A stretch of 64,000 bases of DNA from an uncultured Bacteroidales bacterium. Lineage in GTDB: Bacteria; Bacteroidota; Bacteroidia; Bacteroidales; UBA932. The stretch lies in NCBI GenBank assembly GCA_944323825.1, contig CALUTY010000015.1, positions 20,763 to 84,762 on the forward strand, given 5' to 3'. Under the pieces are notes generated by a model. That model saw nothing but the letters and a program-made list of their open reading frames with translations. It was not told the origin of the DNA and did not search any database. The first letter of the stretch is position 1. Each line of letters begins with the position of its first letter. Positions 8,857 through 17,283 of the stretch are shown in pieces. A program made the translations under genes and the position numbers.

Positions 8857-9363
8857 CTATCGGCCACCCCGGCCTGGCTTGTCCAGCTCATAGACCTCCA
8901 TATCATGAATTTCCCCTGCATCAATATGGAATCTCAAGGCGGTGCGGACCGTATGAAAGCCATATATTCCGGCAGCCCCGGGATTTATGACCATCATGTT
9001 CCTCTTCCTGTCGTTCATTACACGGAGAATATGAGAATGTCCGCATACGAAAATGTCCGGCCTGTGTTCGTCAATCAAGGCCCTTGCCCTCGGGTCATAC
9101 CGTCCGGGATATCCTCCGATATGGATCATGAGCACCTTCATTCCGCAGCAGTCAAAAAGCTGGAACATAGGATATTCCAGTCTGAGATCCTGACTGTCAC
9201 AATTGCCGTAGACCCCCTTCAGAGGCTTGAAGCAGGCTATCTTCTGCGCCGTCTCCAGCCCTCCGAAATCCCCTGAATGCCAGATTTCATCCACCGGCTG
9301 CAGGAAATCCATCAGAGGACCGTCAAAGACCCCGTGCGTATCAGATATGAGCCCTATATACAT
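8857..9363 (-). CDS. Metallophosphoesterase, YfcE/MJ0936 type
   Basis: Small cytosolic calcineurin-like phosphodiesterase with a two-metal centre. The motif series is complete: D8-x-H10 in SDTHG, GD at 31-32, GNCD at 53-56, H81, and GHSH at 108-111. This short single-domain layout matches the YfcE/MJ0936 family, whose members hydrolyse model phosphodiesters; the physiological substrate is unknown. It lies 8 nt downstream of the DEAD-box helicase gene and 22 nt upstream of radA, all in the same direction, which suggests cotranscription. Confidence 0.9.
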   Translation of the reverse strand: MYIGLISDTHGVFDGPLMDFLQPVDEIWHSGDFGGLETAQKIACFKPLKGVYGNCDSQDLRLEYPMFQLFDCCGMKVLMIHIGGYPGRYDPRARALIDEHRPDIFVCGHSHILRVMNDRKRNMMVINPGAAGIYGFHTVRTALRFHIDAGEIHDMEVYELDKPGRGGR

Positions 9364-9371
9364 AAACTTGC

Positions 9372-11240
9372 CTACTTTTTCCTCTTTTTGCCGCCTTTTC
9401 CTGACGGTTCCCTGTCCCAGGCATCGTTCTGGAAGAACTGTTTCCAGTCGTCTTTCCAGTTCTTCGGCCTATCTGAACGGCCACGCTTTCCGGAACGGCC
9501 GGACTCACGCTCGTCTCTTCTTCCGCGGCGAGGCTCACGATCTTCAAAGCCGGATTTTTTCTTGCCGCCTTTGCTGCCCTTGTCGCCCTTGCGTCCAGGC
9601 TTCGAAGCAGGAACCGCCCCTTCACCTCCGGCTATCTCGACACCAAGGCGGTAGCCTTTCCATGACTGCCCGTCCAGAGAAGAAACCACGATATCGGCAT
9701 CTTCTTCCTTGACTTCGAAGAACGAGAACCTGCGCATAAGGTCGATACGGCCGACCTCAACACGCTCCCGGATATTCTTGTTGAGTATCTCCATGAGCCT
9801 GCCCACGGTCAGTCCGTCAATCTTGCCCAAGTTGATGAAAAGACGGGTATAGCCCGGCTCTGCCTGACGGGCACCCTCGGAAGCCTTGTCGCGCTTGCTC
9901 TTCTTGTCATCAGTGGCGGCGACTATCTCAGGCTTGTTGCGGTAATATTCGTAGAAACGGTTGAATTCATGTGAAACCACCCTCTTGATGAGGTCTTCCT
10001 TGCCCAGCCAGTCGAGCTTGCGGTATATCTCAGGCATGAAGTCATTGATTTCTTCCTCATTGACCTGTACCCTCTCAAGCTCGTCGATAACCTTGATCAG
10101 CTGCTTTTCGCAGATCTGCCTTGCGGTAGGAATCTCTCCCGGGACAAACTCCTTGCCTATAACCTTTTCAATCTGCTTCACCTTGCTTTTCTCACGCAGG
10201 TTGATGATGGCGATGGATGTACCGGTCTTTCCTGCACGCCCAGTACGGCCGCTGCGGTGGGTGTAGCTTTCCACATCGTCCGGCAGTCCGTAGTTGATGA
10301 CATGGGTAAGGTCGTCCACGTCCAGACCGCGGGCCGCGACATCAGTGGCGACAAGCAGCTGGATATTGCGGAGGCGGAACCTCTGCATCACGGTATCACG
10401 CTGTGCCTGGGAAAGGTCCCCGTGCAGGGTATCGGCATTGTATCCCTCCTGCATCAGCTGTTCGGCTATCTCCTGCGTTTCCTTGCGGGTGCGGCAGAAG
10501 ATGATGGCATATATTCTCGGATAGTAGTCCACTATCCTTTTCAGAGTTTCGTATTTGTCCTTGGCATGCACCATATAGACCACATGGCGCACATTGGCCG
10601 TGCTTTCGTTCTTGCGGCCTATGGTGACTTCCTTAGGATTACGGAGATAATTCTTTGCTATCTTTGATATTTCAGGACTCATCGTGGCGGAGAACATCAG
10701 AGTGTTGCGCTCCTGTGGAACATCGGCAAGAATGGCATTGATGCTGTCCGTGAATCCCATGTCCAGCATCTCGTCCGCCTCGTCCATCACCACATTCTTT
10801 ATAGTAGCAAGCGAAACGGTCTTGCGCTCCATCAGGTCCAGAAGACGGCCCGGGGTGGCCACGATGATATGCACTCCCCTTTTCAGCGACCTTATCTGAC
10901 TTTCAATCGAAGAGCCTCCGTAGACAGGCAGGACCTTGAGTCCCTCCACATATTTCGAATAGTCATTCAGGTCCCCTGCAATCTGCAGGCAAAGTTCCCT
11001 CGTAGGACACAGGATAAGCGACTGAGGTACAACATTCTCAATGTCAACTTTCTGTATCAGCGGCAGTCCGAAGGCAGCGGTCTTTCCGGTTCCCGTCTGC
11101 GCAAGTGCCACAATGTCATTGTTTTCGCCCAAAAGGTACGGAATCACTTCCTCCTGTACGGGCATAGGGTACGCATAGCCCATCTCTTCAATGGCGCGAC
11201 GGATCTCCGGTGCGACGCCAAGCTCTTCAAATGTCTTCAT
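9372..11240 (-). CDS. deaD: DEAD-box ATP-dependent RNA helicase with DbpA-like RNA-binding domain
   Basis: Unwinds RNA duplexes in ribosome assembly or mRNA turnover. From Met11240 the Q-motif region FEELGVAPEI is followed by AQTGTGKT (residues 47-54), a DEAD box (MDEADEML, near 153), an SAT motif and HRSGRTGRAG in the second RecA domain. A DbpA-type RNA-binding fold follows (roughly residues 465-545). The tail, about 70 residues, is rich in Lys, Arg and Gly, as in CsdA/DeaD-type helicases. The frame extends upstream to a GTG at 11267, but only the ATG at 11240 lies downstream of the promoter box. Confidence 0.94.
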   Translation of the reverse strand: MKTFEELGVAPEIRRAIEEMGYAYPMPVQEEVIPYLLGENNDIVALAQTGTGKTAAFGLPLIQKVDIENVVPQSLILCPTRELCLQIAGDLNDYSKYVEGLKVLPVYGGSSIESQIRSLKRGVHIIVATPGRLLDLMERKTVSLATIKNVVMDEADEMLDMGFTDSINAILADVPQERNTLMFSATMSPEISKIAKNYLRNPKEVTIGRKNESTANVRHVVYMVHAKDKYETLKRIVDYYPRIYAIIFCRTRKETQEIAEQLMQEGYNADTLHGDLSQAQRDTVMQRFRLRNIQLLVATDVAARGLDVDDLTHVINYGLPDDVESYTHRSGRTGRAGKTGTSIAIINLREKSKVKQIEKVIGKEFVPGEIPTARQICEKQLIKVIDELERVQVNEEEINDFMPEIYRKLDWLGKEDLIKRVVSHEFNRFYEYYRNKPEIVAATDDKKSKRDKASEGARQAEPGYTRLFINLGKIDGLTVGRLMEILNKNIRERVEVGRIDLMRRFSFFEVKEEDADIVVSSLDGQSWKGYRLGVEIAGGEGAVPASKPGRKGDKGSKGGKKKSGFEDREPRRGRRDERESGRSGKRGRSDRPKNWKDDWKQFFQNDAWDREPSGKGGKKRKK

Positions 11241-11266
11241 CAAATAACTGTAATATATTCCGGGCA

Positions 11267-11274
11267 CAAAGGTA
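11267..11274 (-). promoter_or_regulatory. -7 box for the DEAD-box helicase operon
   Basis: TACCTTTG on the minus strand, with a TTG about 18 nt upstream (CAA at 11293-11295 on the plus strand). Confidence 0.5.
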
Positions 11275-11381
11275 ATCTTTTTATTGACAACGCAATTGCC
11301 CCCGGTTTGATTTTATGTCCAAAACATGGAATTTTCCGCCGGTTGACCTTTTCCCGGTGACATTTTCCGGACAATCATTTA

Positions 11382-11389
11382 TATCTTTG
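11382..11389 (+). promoter_or_regulatory. -7 box for rsmE
   Basis: TATCTTTG on the plus strand, 40 nt upstream of the rsmE start. Confidence 0.5.
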
Positions 11390-11429
11390 CCGAAGTATTT
11401 GGTTTATCACTGGATTCAATCGGGATTTC

Positions 11430-12164
11430 ATGGAAATATTCTATTCTAAAGAAATGGACGGAAGCAGATGCAGGCTCTCCGAAGAGGAGGCGGCACATTG
11501 CGCGAAGGTGCTGAGGCACAGGGAAGGAGACATCATCTCCGTAATAGACGGAACAGGAACACTGTACCGGTGCCGCATCATTTCAGCGTCGCCGAAATGC
11601 GTTGAAGCGGAAATGATTTCCTCCGAACCGGACTGGGGGACACACCCGTACAGACTGCACCTTGCCGTTGCTCCAACAAAAAACGCCGACAGATATGAAT
11701 GGTTTGCCGAAAAGGCCTGTGAAATCGGAACCGATGAAATCTCCCCTATAATAGGGATGCACTCGGAACGGAAGATATTCAAGACCGCCAGGGTGGAAAA
11801 GATTCTGCTCTCAGCGGCGAAACAATCTCTCAAAGGAGCCGTCCCGGCAATAAATGAGCCGATGTCAGTCAAGGACTTCATCCTGAAATACGGGAGTGAT
11901 AATACGGGAAAACCGTTGAGACTCATCGCATATTGCTTTGAAGACGCATCACATCCGAGGATTTCCATAAAGGAAGCTTTTGACAAATATGACGGGCATG
12001 AGGCAATCGTCATGATAGGCCCTGAAGGGGATTTTTCCCCGGAAGAAGCTGAACTGGCCCTCAGCCACGGCTTCATACCGGTCCATCTCGGAACATCCAG
12101 GCTGCGTACGGAAACTGCCGCAGTCACTGCTGCGGAAGCGGCCTACTTCAGATGGATGGAATGA
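11430..12164 (+). CDS. rsmE: 16S rRNA (uracil-1498-N3)-methyltransferase
   Basis: Methylates U1498 of 16S rRNA with S-adenosylmethionine. The SPOUT-class knot near the C terminus is clear: IGPEGDFSPEEAEL, followed by LGTSRLRTETA, which forms the cofactor-binding loop. The N-terminal PUA-like domain covers about residues 1-70. The length of 244 aa is typical. It is monocistronic and converges with tsaC with 7 nt between the stop codons. Confidence 0.95.
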   Translation: MEIFYSKEMDGSRCRLSEEEAAHCAKVLRHREGDIISVIDGTGTLYRCRIISASPKCVEAEMISSEPDWGTHPYRLHLAVAPTKNADRYEWFAEKACEIGTDEISPIIGMHSERKIFKTARVEKILLSAAKQSLKGAVPAINEPMSVKDFILKYGSDNTGKPLRLIAYCFEDASHPRISIKEAFDKYDGHEAIVMIGPEGDFSPEEAELALSHGFIPVHLGTSRLRTETAAVTAAEAAYFRWME

Positions 12165-12171
12165 CGACCTG

Positions 12172-12777
12172 CTATTTCCTGATGATCTGAATGGTGGAAT
12201 CAAGGCCCACCTTTATTATGGAGGAAGACTGGCCGGTGGCCCCGCTTTCAAGGGATGGGTCGACGGTGTAGTCCACTGCATCCTTGACCGCAGCAGAAAT
12301 TTCAGACCATTTCTTCGGTGTAGGTTCTCCGGAAATGTTCGCCGAAGTAGAAACTATCGGGCGGCCAAGACGGCGGACCAGTTCCACGCAGAAGTCCATC
12401 ATGGGAATCCTGATTCCGACACTCCCGTCTTCCGCCACCACATTATGGGCCAGGCAATGACGGTCTGCAGGCTCTCCGGCAGCAGCGGCTATGGCATCCG
12501 GATAGATGATGGTCATCGGCCTGTCGTTCACTTCTACAAGCTGGACCGCCATTTCAGGAATCTCCTTGACATATCTCGCCACCATGTCCAGGTCACTTGC
12601 AAGCAGCACCAGCGACTTGCTGTCAGGGCGGTTCTTGATTTTGTATATCTTCTCGACAGCCTCCGGGTCGGTGGCATCACATCCGAGCCCCCATACCGTA
12701 TCGGTCGGATAAAGTATCACCCCGCCCTTCTTCAGGACCTCCAAAGCCTCCGCAATTATATTTTTCGCATCCTTCAT
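12172..12777 (-). CDS. tsaC: L-threonylcarbamoyladenylate synthase (Sua5/YwlC/YrdC family)
   Basis: Makes threonylcarbamoyl-AMP from threonine, bicarbonate and ATP, the first step of the t6A37 tRNA modification. The YrdC signature YPTDTVWGLGCDA is near residue 24, followed by KIYKIKNRP and, further on, STSANISGEP. The short, single-domain form (201 aa) corresponds to TsaC and not the longer Sua5. ATG 12777 was chosen because the frame upstream only offers a TTG (12786) overlapping the rhomboid stop. It is cotranscribed with the rhomboid gene. Confidence 0.94.
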   Translation of the reverse strand: MKDAKNIIAEALEVLKKGGVILYPTDTVWGLGCDATDPEAVEKIYKIKNRPDSKSLVLLASDLDMVARYVKEIPEMAVQLVEVNDRPMTIIYPDAIAAAAGEPADRHCLAHNVVAEDGSVGIRIPMMDFCVELVRRLGRPIVSTSANISGEPTPKKWSEISAAVKDAVDYTVDPSLESGATGQSSSIIKVGLDSTIQIIRK

Positions 12778-12782
12778 AACAT

Positions 12783-13472
12783 TCAATATTTATAGTCGTA
12801 CAGCGTCCGCTTCTTTTTCCAGTACATTATTAACAGCCAGCCGAAGAGCATTCCGCCGAGATGTGCAAAATGGGCTATGCCTCCGCCTATGCTGAAGATT
12901 CCGGTGACAAGCTCTATCACGGCAAATATGATCACGAACCACTTGGCCTTGAATGTAATCGGCGGAAAGATCAATGTAAGTGCCGCATCAGGGTAAAGCA
13001 TTGCAAATCCAAGCAATACGCCATAGATGGCTCCTGAAGCGCCCACAGTAGGAGTCAGTTTGAGTGCATGCAGGGAAGCCTGGGCCTGTACCGAACCTTC
13101 AGCTATCTGCGACATGTACACCTGTGACTCAACAAATTGTACTCCGGTATGGAGAAGGGCGGCACCGAGGCCTGTCACGAAATAGAATACAAGGAACTTC
13201 TTCCAGCCCCACGCCCGTTCAAGGGCACTTCCGAATATCCAGAGAGTGTACATATTGAAGAATATGTGCCAGAAGCCCCCGTGCATGAACATGTGAGTGA
13301 CGAATTGCCATGGCCGGAAAAACGGCGATGACGGATAGAAAAGGGCAAAGTGCTCTATCATGAACTCCCTGTTCAAGGCAATCATCACCATCACAAGCAC
13401 ATTTATGAGAATGATGTTTTTGGTGGCAGGGGCTGTTCCCCCATTGTCTAAGAATCCCATTATCTTAATCAT
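12783..13472 (-). CDS. Rhomboid-family intramembrane serine protease
   Basis: Integral membrane protease that cuts transmembrane helices of substrates. The catalytic serine is in GASGAIYG and the catalytic histidine in AHFAHLGGMLFG; about six hydrophobic segments are visible, and the WR-like region of loop 1 contains HMFMHGGFWHIFFNM. The length of 229 aa matches the minimal bacterial core. ATG 13460 is an alternative start that removes four residues. It is followed after 5 nt by tsaC. Upstream lies the inverted-repeat-rich segment, and I see no ordinary promoter box directly before it. Confidence 0.93.
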   Translation of the reverse strand: MIKIMGFLDNGGTAPATKNIILINVLVMVMIALNREFMIEHFALFYPSSPFFRPWQFVTHMFMHGGFWHIFFNMYTLWIFGSALERAWGWKKFLVFYFVTGLGAALLHTGVQFVESQVYMSQIAEGSVQAQASLHALKLTPTVGASGAIYGVLLGFAMLYPDAALTLIFPPITFKAKWFVIIFAVIELVTGIFSIGGGIAHFAHLGGMLFGWLLIMYWKKKRTLYDYKY

Positions 13473-13480
13473 TTAACGTC

Positions 13481-13748
13481 AGTTCGACGAATTATCATAC
13501 TTACTCCCAGGGAATTCGTCGAACCGTCGTCAAGGATTTCTTTGAAATCCATTTGTCTTAATCCCCAGTCGCTTCGCAACAGCCCCTTATTAAGGGGCGT
13601 CGCCCACCTTTGCTGCTCGCTTTCGAATGTCCACCGGACATTCTCATAAACCGCTCACGACCCTCTCCGGGAGGACTGTCGCAGGACAAGTCCTGCTCCT
13701 CCTTAATCGGTTGTTCGATGAAATTCAAGAATTAAATTTCATCGAACT
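13481..13748. repeat. Structured intergenic element made of nested inverted repeats
   Basis: This 268-nt non-coding stretch fills nearly all the space between mutL and the rhomboid gene. Perfect arms are GTTCGACGAATT (13482-13493) with its complement at 13513-13524, and GTTCGATGAAATT (13713-13725) with its complement at 13735-13747. Between them are stems at 13534-13550 (7 bp), 13582-13598 (7-8 bp), 13625-13643 (8 bp, GAATGTCC/GGACATTC), and 13670-13702 (a 6-bp outer stem GGAGGA/TCCTCC enclosing GCAGGAC/GTCCTGC). The outermost arms AGTTCGACGAATT and AATTTCATCGAACT are imperfect complements of one another, so the unit as a whole looks like an element with terminal inverted repeats or a folded RNA. 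I find no second copy in the window and no coding frame that explains it. Confidence 0.75.
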
Positions 13749-13756
13749 CATGTTAT

Positions 13757-15703
13757 TTAAAATTTCCTGTCTAGGTCTTCTACCGACAGCAGAGCCATTG
13801 TCCTGTGTCCGGAACTTGTGTACTCGGCATTCTCGCAGGCGAACAGGGCATCTATCAATCTCTGTGCCTCTCCGGAGGTGACTGCAGAATTGTCACCCGC
13901 GGCACCCATCCGGGCAAATCTTTCTGCCATCGCGGACTCCATCATCCCCGCCACTGCGTTATGGTCGTCGGACAGGGCGACAATCATGTCAAAAACCATG
14001 GTCTGAACCATTCCCGCATCCACGGAATACCCCTCCGGCACCCCGTTCACCACAACAGTGTCATTCCCGAACGGGGAAATGTCAAAGCCCAAGGAAGCAA
14101 GCAGGTCCGCATGCTCCTCGAACAGCAGCCTGTTCTCCACTCCCACCTGCACCGGGACAGGGAAAAGGGAGGTCTGCGTAATATGTTCATTTTTTGAAAG
14201 CGCCTTCATGAAACGCTCATAGAAAATCCGTTCCCTTGCCCTCCGGACATTGACCACAAGCAGTCCGGACTTCACGGAAGTCACAAGATACTTGTTTTTC
14301 ACGACCACGACCGCCTTGGACGGAAGTGTCTTGTCCTCAAACAGTTTCCCGTAGTCATCCCTGCGGTCCACATAGCCGGACAGCCCGCTTCCATACCCTG
14401 CTGTCTCTTTCTGTCCCCCGCCATTCCCCGGCCATATATCTCCATGTGACAGAATGTCATCCACAGCCTCTGCTCCGGGATATTTTCCTGCGGGAGACAA
14501 ACTCTGGCGAAATTCCTCTCCTGATGCGCCCGATTCTCCGGGAAACACATTTGTAAAAGGTGAATTTTCCGAAGGGAAGCCGTCATTGTCAAAGGGATTG
14601 TATGTCGGGTCGAGCGACGGCACCGGCTCTGACACCGGATGGAATTTCTCGAAGTCCTTGCCGAAGACAGGTATCTCCGGAGCCCCTTCCCTGTCGAAAT
14701 CAATGCTCGCCACAAAGGAATTCTTTCCCAGCGACTCCTTGATGCAGGCGTAAAGTATCTGGAAAATCACGGAATCGTCCTCAAACTTTACTTCCGTCTT
14801 TGTCGGGCTTATGTTGACATCAAGCGTCCGCGGATCCGCCTCCAGCCAGATGAAATATGACGGAGTGGTACCCTCGGTTATGAGATGCTCGTATCCCTTC
14901 AGCACCGCCCGGTTCAGATAGGGGCTCTTGAAATAACGCCCGTTTACGAACATGTACTGGTTGCCGAGGCTCTTCCTCGCCATGTCCGGACGGCCGATAT
15001 AGCCCGACACCTTCACTACTGAAGTATCGGCGGAAATATCCACCAGCTCATTCACGACATTCGGCCCTGTCAGGTCCTGTATCCTGAACTTCAGCGACTT
15101 CGCCGGTTTCAGCACAAACACTTCCTTTCCGTTGTGCACCAGTGTAAAACCGGCATCCGGCCTTGTCAGGGCCACCCGTGTGAACTCTGACAATATATGC
15201 TTGAATTCCACATTGTCCGACTTCAGGAATTTTCTCCTTGCCGGTACATTGTAGAAAAGATTTCTTACGGCGAAATTGGCACCTCTCGGCACCGCTGCCT
15301 CTTCTGTGGATATGTGATTCGAGTCGGCGAAACGCACCTCGCAGCCGACTTCATCCCCTTCGCGCCTCGTCCTCAAAGTGACCTCCGCGACAGCGGCTAT
15401 CGAAGCCAGTGCCTCACCGCGGAACCCGAAAGTATGTATATTCATCAGGTCTTCCGCCGTTGCAATCTTCGATGTGGCATGCCTCTCAAAGCACAGCACC
15501 GCCTCATCGGGTGACATTCCGCACCCGTTGTCAATCACCTGTATCAGCGTCCTCCCGGCATCCTGGATGACCACCGTCACCTGGTCAGCACCCGCATCCA
15601 ATGCGTTCTCCATCAATTCCTTAACCACCGAGGCCGGCCTCTGCACCACCTCGCCGGCGGCTATCATGTTGGCTATGTTGCTTGGAAGTATCCTTATGTC
15701 CAT
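13757..15703 (-). CDS. mutL: DNA mismatch repair protein MutL
   Basis: Couples mismatch recognition by MutS to strand removal. The GHKL ATPase motifs are complete in the N-terminal third: ELMENALDAGA, DNGCGM and THGFRGEAL-like TFGFRGEALASI. A transducer domain (to about residue 330), a variable linker rich in Gly, Ser and Pro (about 340-450) and a C-terminal dimerisation domain follow. In the position of the endonuclease motif DQHA(x)2E(x)4E the sequence reads NVRRARERIFYE, so the Asp and His ligands are replaced while the Glu remains. The length is normal. The 96-aa membrane protein gene lies 6 nt upstream, indicating cotranscription. Confidence 0.96.
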   Translation of the reverse strand: MDIRILPSNIANMIAAGEVVQRPASVVKELMENALDAGADQVTVVIQDAGRTLIQVIDNGCGMSPDEAVLCFERHATSKIATAEDLMNIHTFGFRGEALASIAAVAEVTLRTRREGDEVGCEVRFADSNHISTEEAAVPRGANFAVRNLFYNVPARRKFLKSDNVEFKHILSEFTRVALTRPDAGFTLVHNGKEVFVLKPAKSLKFRIQDLTGPNVVNELVDISADTSVVKVSGYIGRPDMARKSLGNQYMFVNGRYFKSPYLNRAVLKGYEHLITEGTTPSYFIWLEADPRTLDVNISPTKTEVKFEDDSVIFQILYACIKESLGKNSFVASIDFDREGAPEIPVFGKDFEKFHPVSEPVPSLDPTYNPFDNDGFPSENSPFTNVFPGESGASGEEFRQSLSPAGKYPGAEAVDDILSHGDIWPGNGGGQKETAGYGSGLSGYVDRRDDYGKLFEDKTLPSKAVVVVKNKYLVTSVKSGLLVVNVRRARERIFYERFMKALSKNEHITQTSLFPVPVQVGVENRLLFEEHADLLASLGFDISPFGNDTVVVNGVPEGYSVDAGMVQTMVFDMIVALSDDHNAVAGMMESAMAERFARMGAAGDNSAVTSGEAQRLIDALFACENAEYTSSGHRTMALLSVEDLDRKF

Positions 15704-15709
15704 CTTCCG

Positions 15710-16000
15710 TCAGAGCAATTGGTAGAATTTGACGATATATATCAGCACTACGAAAAACATGACAAGGCCCACAGCCCCTATGATGCTCTGGGCCTTGCTT
15801 GTCTTTCTGGTCTTCTGATAGTTTCCGCCCCTGAAGCTTCCCTGGAGATACGACCCCGGAGAATACGGCTCCTTCTCGTTCCGTCCGTCCACATGGCCGA
15901 ACTTTTCTTTCAGAGCCTCCTTCTCGGGATCATAGTACCGGGGCTTGTAATTGAATACCCGATGTTCCTGATTGCCGAAAAAGCCGAAATTGAATCCCAT
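15710..16000 (-). CDS. Small single-pass membrane protein, 96 aa
   Basis: I do not know the function. The N-terminal 70 residues are soluble and charged, opening MGFNFGFFGNQEHRVFNYKP with a YYDPEKEALKEKFG stretch. One transmembrane helix (about residues 70-92, VGLVMFFVVLIYIV) ends the protein, giving a tail-anchored layout. It sits 6 nt upstream of mutL and has its own promoter box, so it is the leading gene of the mutL operon. From memory, similar small proteins precede mutL in other Bacteroidales; that would need a search to confirm. Confidence 0.8.
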   Translation of the reverse strand: MGFNFGFFGNQEHRVFNYKPRYYDPEKEALKEKFGHVDGRNEKEPYSPGSYLQGSFRGGNYQKTRKTSKAQSIIGAVGLVMFFVVLIYIVKFYQLL

Positions 16001-16023
16001 ATCCGTTCACATTTATATTCTTG

Positions 16024-16031
16024 CAAATATA
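16024..16031 (-). promoter_or_regulatory. -7 box for the 96-aa gene and mutL
   Basis: TATATTTG on the minus strand, 23 nt upstream of the ATG at 16000. Confidence 0.5.
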
Positions 16032-16138
16032 TCAATTTTTAATAACTTTATGACCCCAACCGCCAGGCCATCGGAGATAAAAACGGAAAATCAAACCACA
16101 AATCTACTGATAATCAAAGTAAAAACTTATAAAAGACA

Positions 16139-16627
16139 ATGGAAAACATAAGAATAGGCAACGGATACGATGTGCATGCCCTCGCCGAGGGCCTCCCGCT
16201 CTGGCTGGGCGGAGTAAAGATAGAAAGCCCAATAGGCTGCATAGCCCATTCTGACGGCGATGTGCCGATCCACGCCCTGTGCGACGCCCTTCTCGGCGCC
16301 CTCGCCCTCGGGGACATCGGAAAGCACTTCCCTGACACCTCCGACGAATTCAAAGGCATTGACAGCAAGATTCTTCTGAGCCGTACGATGGACCTTGTTT
16401 CGGTCGCAGGATACCGTGTCGGAAATGCCGACATCACCATAGCCATGCAGCGCCCGAAACTCGCCCCCTACATCGGACAGATGCGGAGCACCCTCGCCGG
16501 CCTGATGTCTGTTCCTGAAGACTCCGTTTCGGTAAAGGCCACCACCACCGAAAAGCTCGGCTTCGTCGGCCGCGGTGAAGGCTGCGAAGCGTATGCCGTC
16601 GTGCTGCTGCTGAAAAATCCTGCATAA
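16139..16627 (+). CDS. ispF: 2-C-methyl-D-erythritol 2,4-cyclodiphosphate synthase
   Basis: Zinc enzyme of the MEP isoprenoid pathway that cyclises CDP-methylerythritol 2-phosphate. The metal ligands are in GYDVHAL (Asp and His near residues 11 and 13) and the third His is in the AHSDGDVPIHAL segment; TTTEKLGFVGR is the conserved C-terminal motif. The length of 162 aa is normal. No good TAnnTTTG box is seen upstream; a weak TAACTTTA is at 16043-16050. Confidence 0.96.
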   Translation: MENIRIGNGYDVHALAEGLPLWLGGVKIESPIGCIAHSDGDVPIHALCDALLGALALGDIGKHFPDTSDEFKGIDSKILLSRTMDLVSVAGYRVGNADITIAMQRPKLAPYIGQMRSTLAGLMSVPEDSVSVKATTTEKLGFVGRGEGCEAYAVVLLLKNPA

Positions 16628-16767
16628 TTAGAAGGCCAGAAAAAACCAGGATACACATCCAAGACAACATCCATTGACCATGCTTCATTTTATCCGGAAT
16701 GATATGGCTGTTCAATGCTTTGGAAAGGAGTTTCTATGATTGGCGTTCAATTTTTATCAGAATTTTA

Positions 16768-16797
16768 TTGCATTTTCAAAAAACCTTAGTACCTTTG
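16768..16797 (+). promoter_or_regulatory. Promoter of the tRNA-Gln/tRNA-Met unit
   Basis: TTG at 16768-16770 and TACCTTTG at 16790-16797 are separated by 19 nt, an excellent match to the Bacteroidetes sigma-70-type promoter. The first tRNA begins 33 nt downstream. Confidence 0.75.
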
Positions 16798-16829
16798 CAA
16801 TCCCAAATTCGGGAAAGCAATTGAAATAT

Positions 16830-16900
16830 TGAGATATGGTGTAATGGTAGCACTACAGATTCTGGCTCTGTCAGTGAGGGTTCGAGTCCTTCTATCTCAA
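16830..16900 (+). tRNA. tRNA-Gln (anticodon CTG)
   Basis: Cloverleaf: acceptor TGAGATA/TATCTCA, D stem GTGT/GCAC, anticodon stem ACAGA/TCTGT with loop TTCTGGC (anticodon CTG), and T arm GAGGG-TTCGAGT-CCTTC. The discriminator is A and CCA is not encoded. It reads CAG codons. Confidence 0.93.
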
Positions 16901-16914
16901 CTTGACATCATGAT

Positions 16915-16988
16915 GGCGGGTTAGCTCAGCTGGTTAGAGCGCATGATTCATAATCATGAGGTCCGCAGTTCAATCCTGCGACCCGCTA
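16915..16988 (+). tRNA. tRNA with anticodon CAT (probably elongator Met)
   Basis: Acceptor GGCGGGT/ACCCGCT, D arm with AGCTCAGCTGGTTAGAGC, anticodon stem CATGA/TCATG with loop TTCATAA, and T-loop TTCAATC. The paired first base (G-U) excludes the initiator type. Ile2, in which the C of CAT is modified to lysidine, cannot be excluded by eye. It is cotranscribed with tRNA-Gln, 14 nt apart, and lacks an encoded CCA. Confidence 0.88.
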
Positions 16989-16998
16989 CAAGACACCG

Positions 16999-17027
16999 AC
17001 ACTGCAGGAAATCTGCAGTGTTTTTTT
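16999..17027 (+). terminator. Rho-independent terminator of the tRNA unit
   Basis: A 9-bp stem ACACTGCAG/CTGCAGTGT with loop GAAAT is followed by seven T residues. A second hairpin with six T residues (GCACTTGC/GCAGGTGC, 17043-17072) follows as a backup. Confidence 0.9.
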
Positions 17028-17128
17028 GTATATGGCAGTCAGGCACTTGCAAATCTCCGCAGGTGCTTTTTTCGTATCCTGATGTGCCAGAGTTACACCT
17101 TCAACGATTTCATCCGTAAGAACAAGAA

Positions 17129-17152
17129 AGGACAGGCAATTACACCTGTCCT
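17129..17152 (-). terminator. Terminator-like hairpin after the small membrane protein genes
   Basis: AGGACAGG/CCTGTCCT with an 8-nt loop. On the minus strand it lies 24 nt past the 34-aa gene and is followed by a broken T-rich tract, so it probably ends that transcript. Confidence 0.6.
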
Positions 17153-17176
17153 GTTCTGTTAAATATCTGCCGATTA

Positions 17177-17281
17177 TCAGGCTTTGTGGGCCTTTTGTTC
17201 TTTGCGGTCCTGTATCTTGAAATATATAAGACCGATAATGGCTATCAAAGAAACCAATACAGAGATAACGATTGTTCCCAT
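17177..17281 (-). CDS. 34-residue membrane peptide
   Basis: A complete short frame (ATG 17281 to TGA 17177) encodes MGTIVISVLVSLIAIIGLIY followed by FKIQDRKEQKAHKA. It has one long hydrophobic helix and a strongly basic tail, which predicts an N-out, C-in single-span membrane peptide. It begins 2 nt after the stop of the 62-aa membrane protein gene and ends just before a terminator-like hairpin, so the two are probably cotranscribed. The clear hydrophobic-plus-basic layout and tight spacing support a real gene despite the size. The function is unknown; it could be a small membrane regulator or a type I toxin-like peptide. Confidence 0.6.
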   Translation of the reverse strand: MGTIVISVLVSLIAIIGLIYFKIQDRKEQKAHKA

Positions 17282-17283
17282 TG

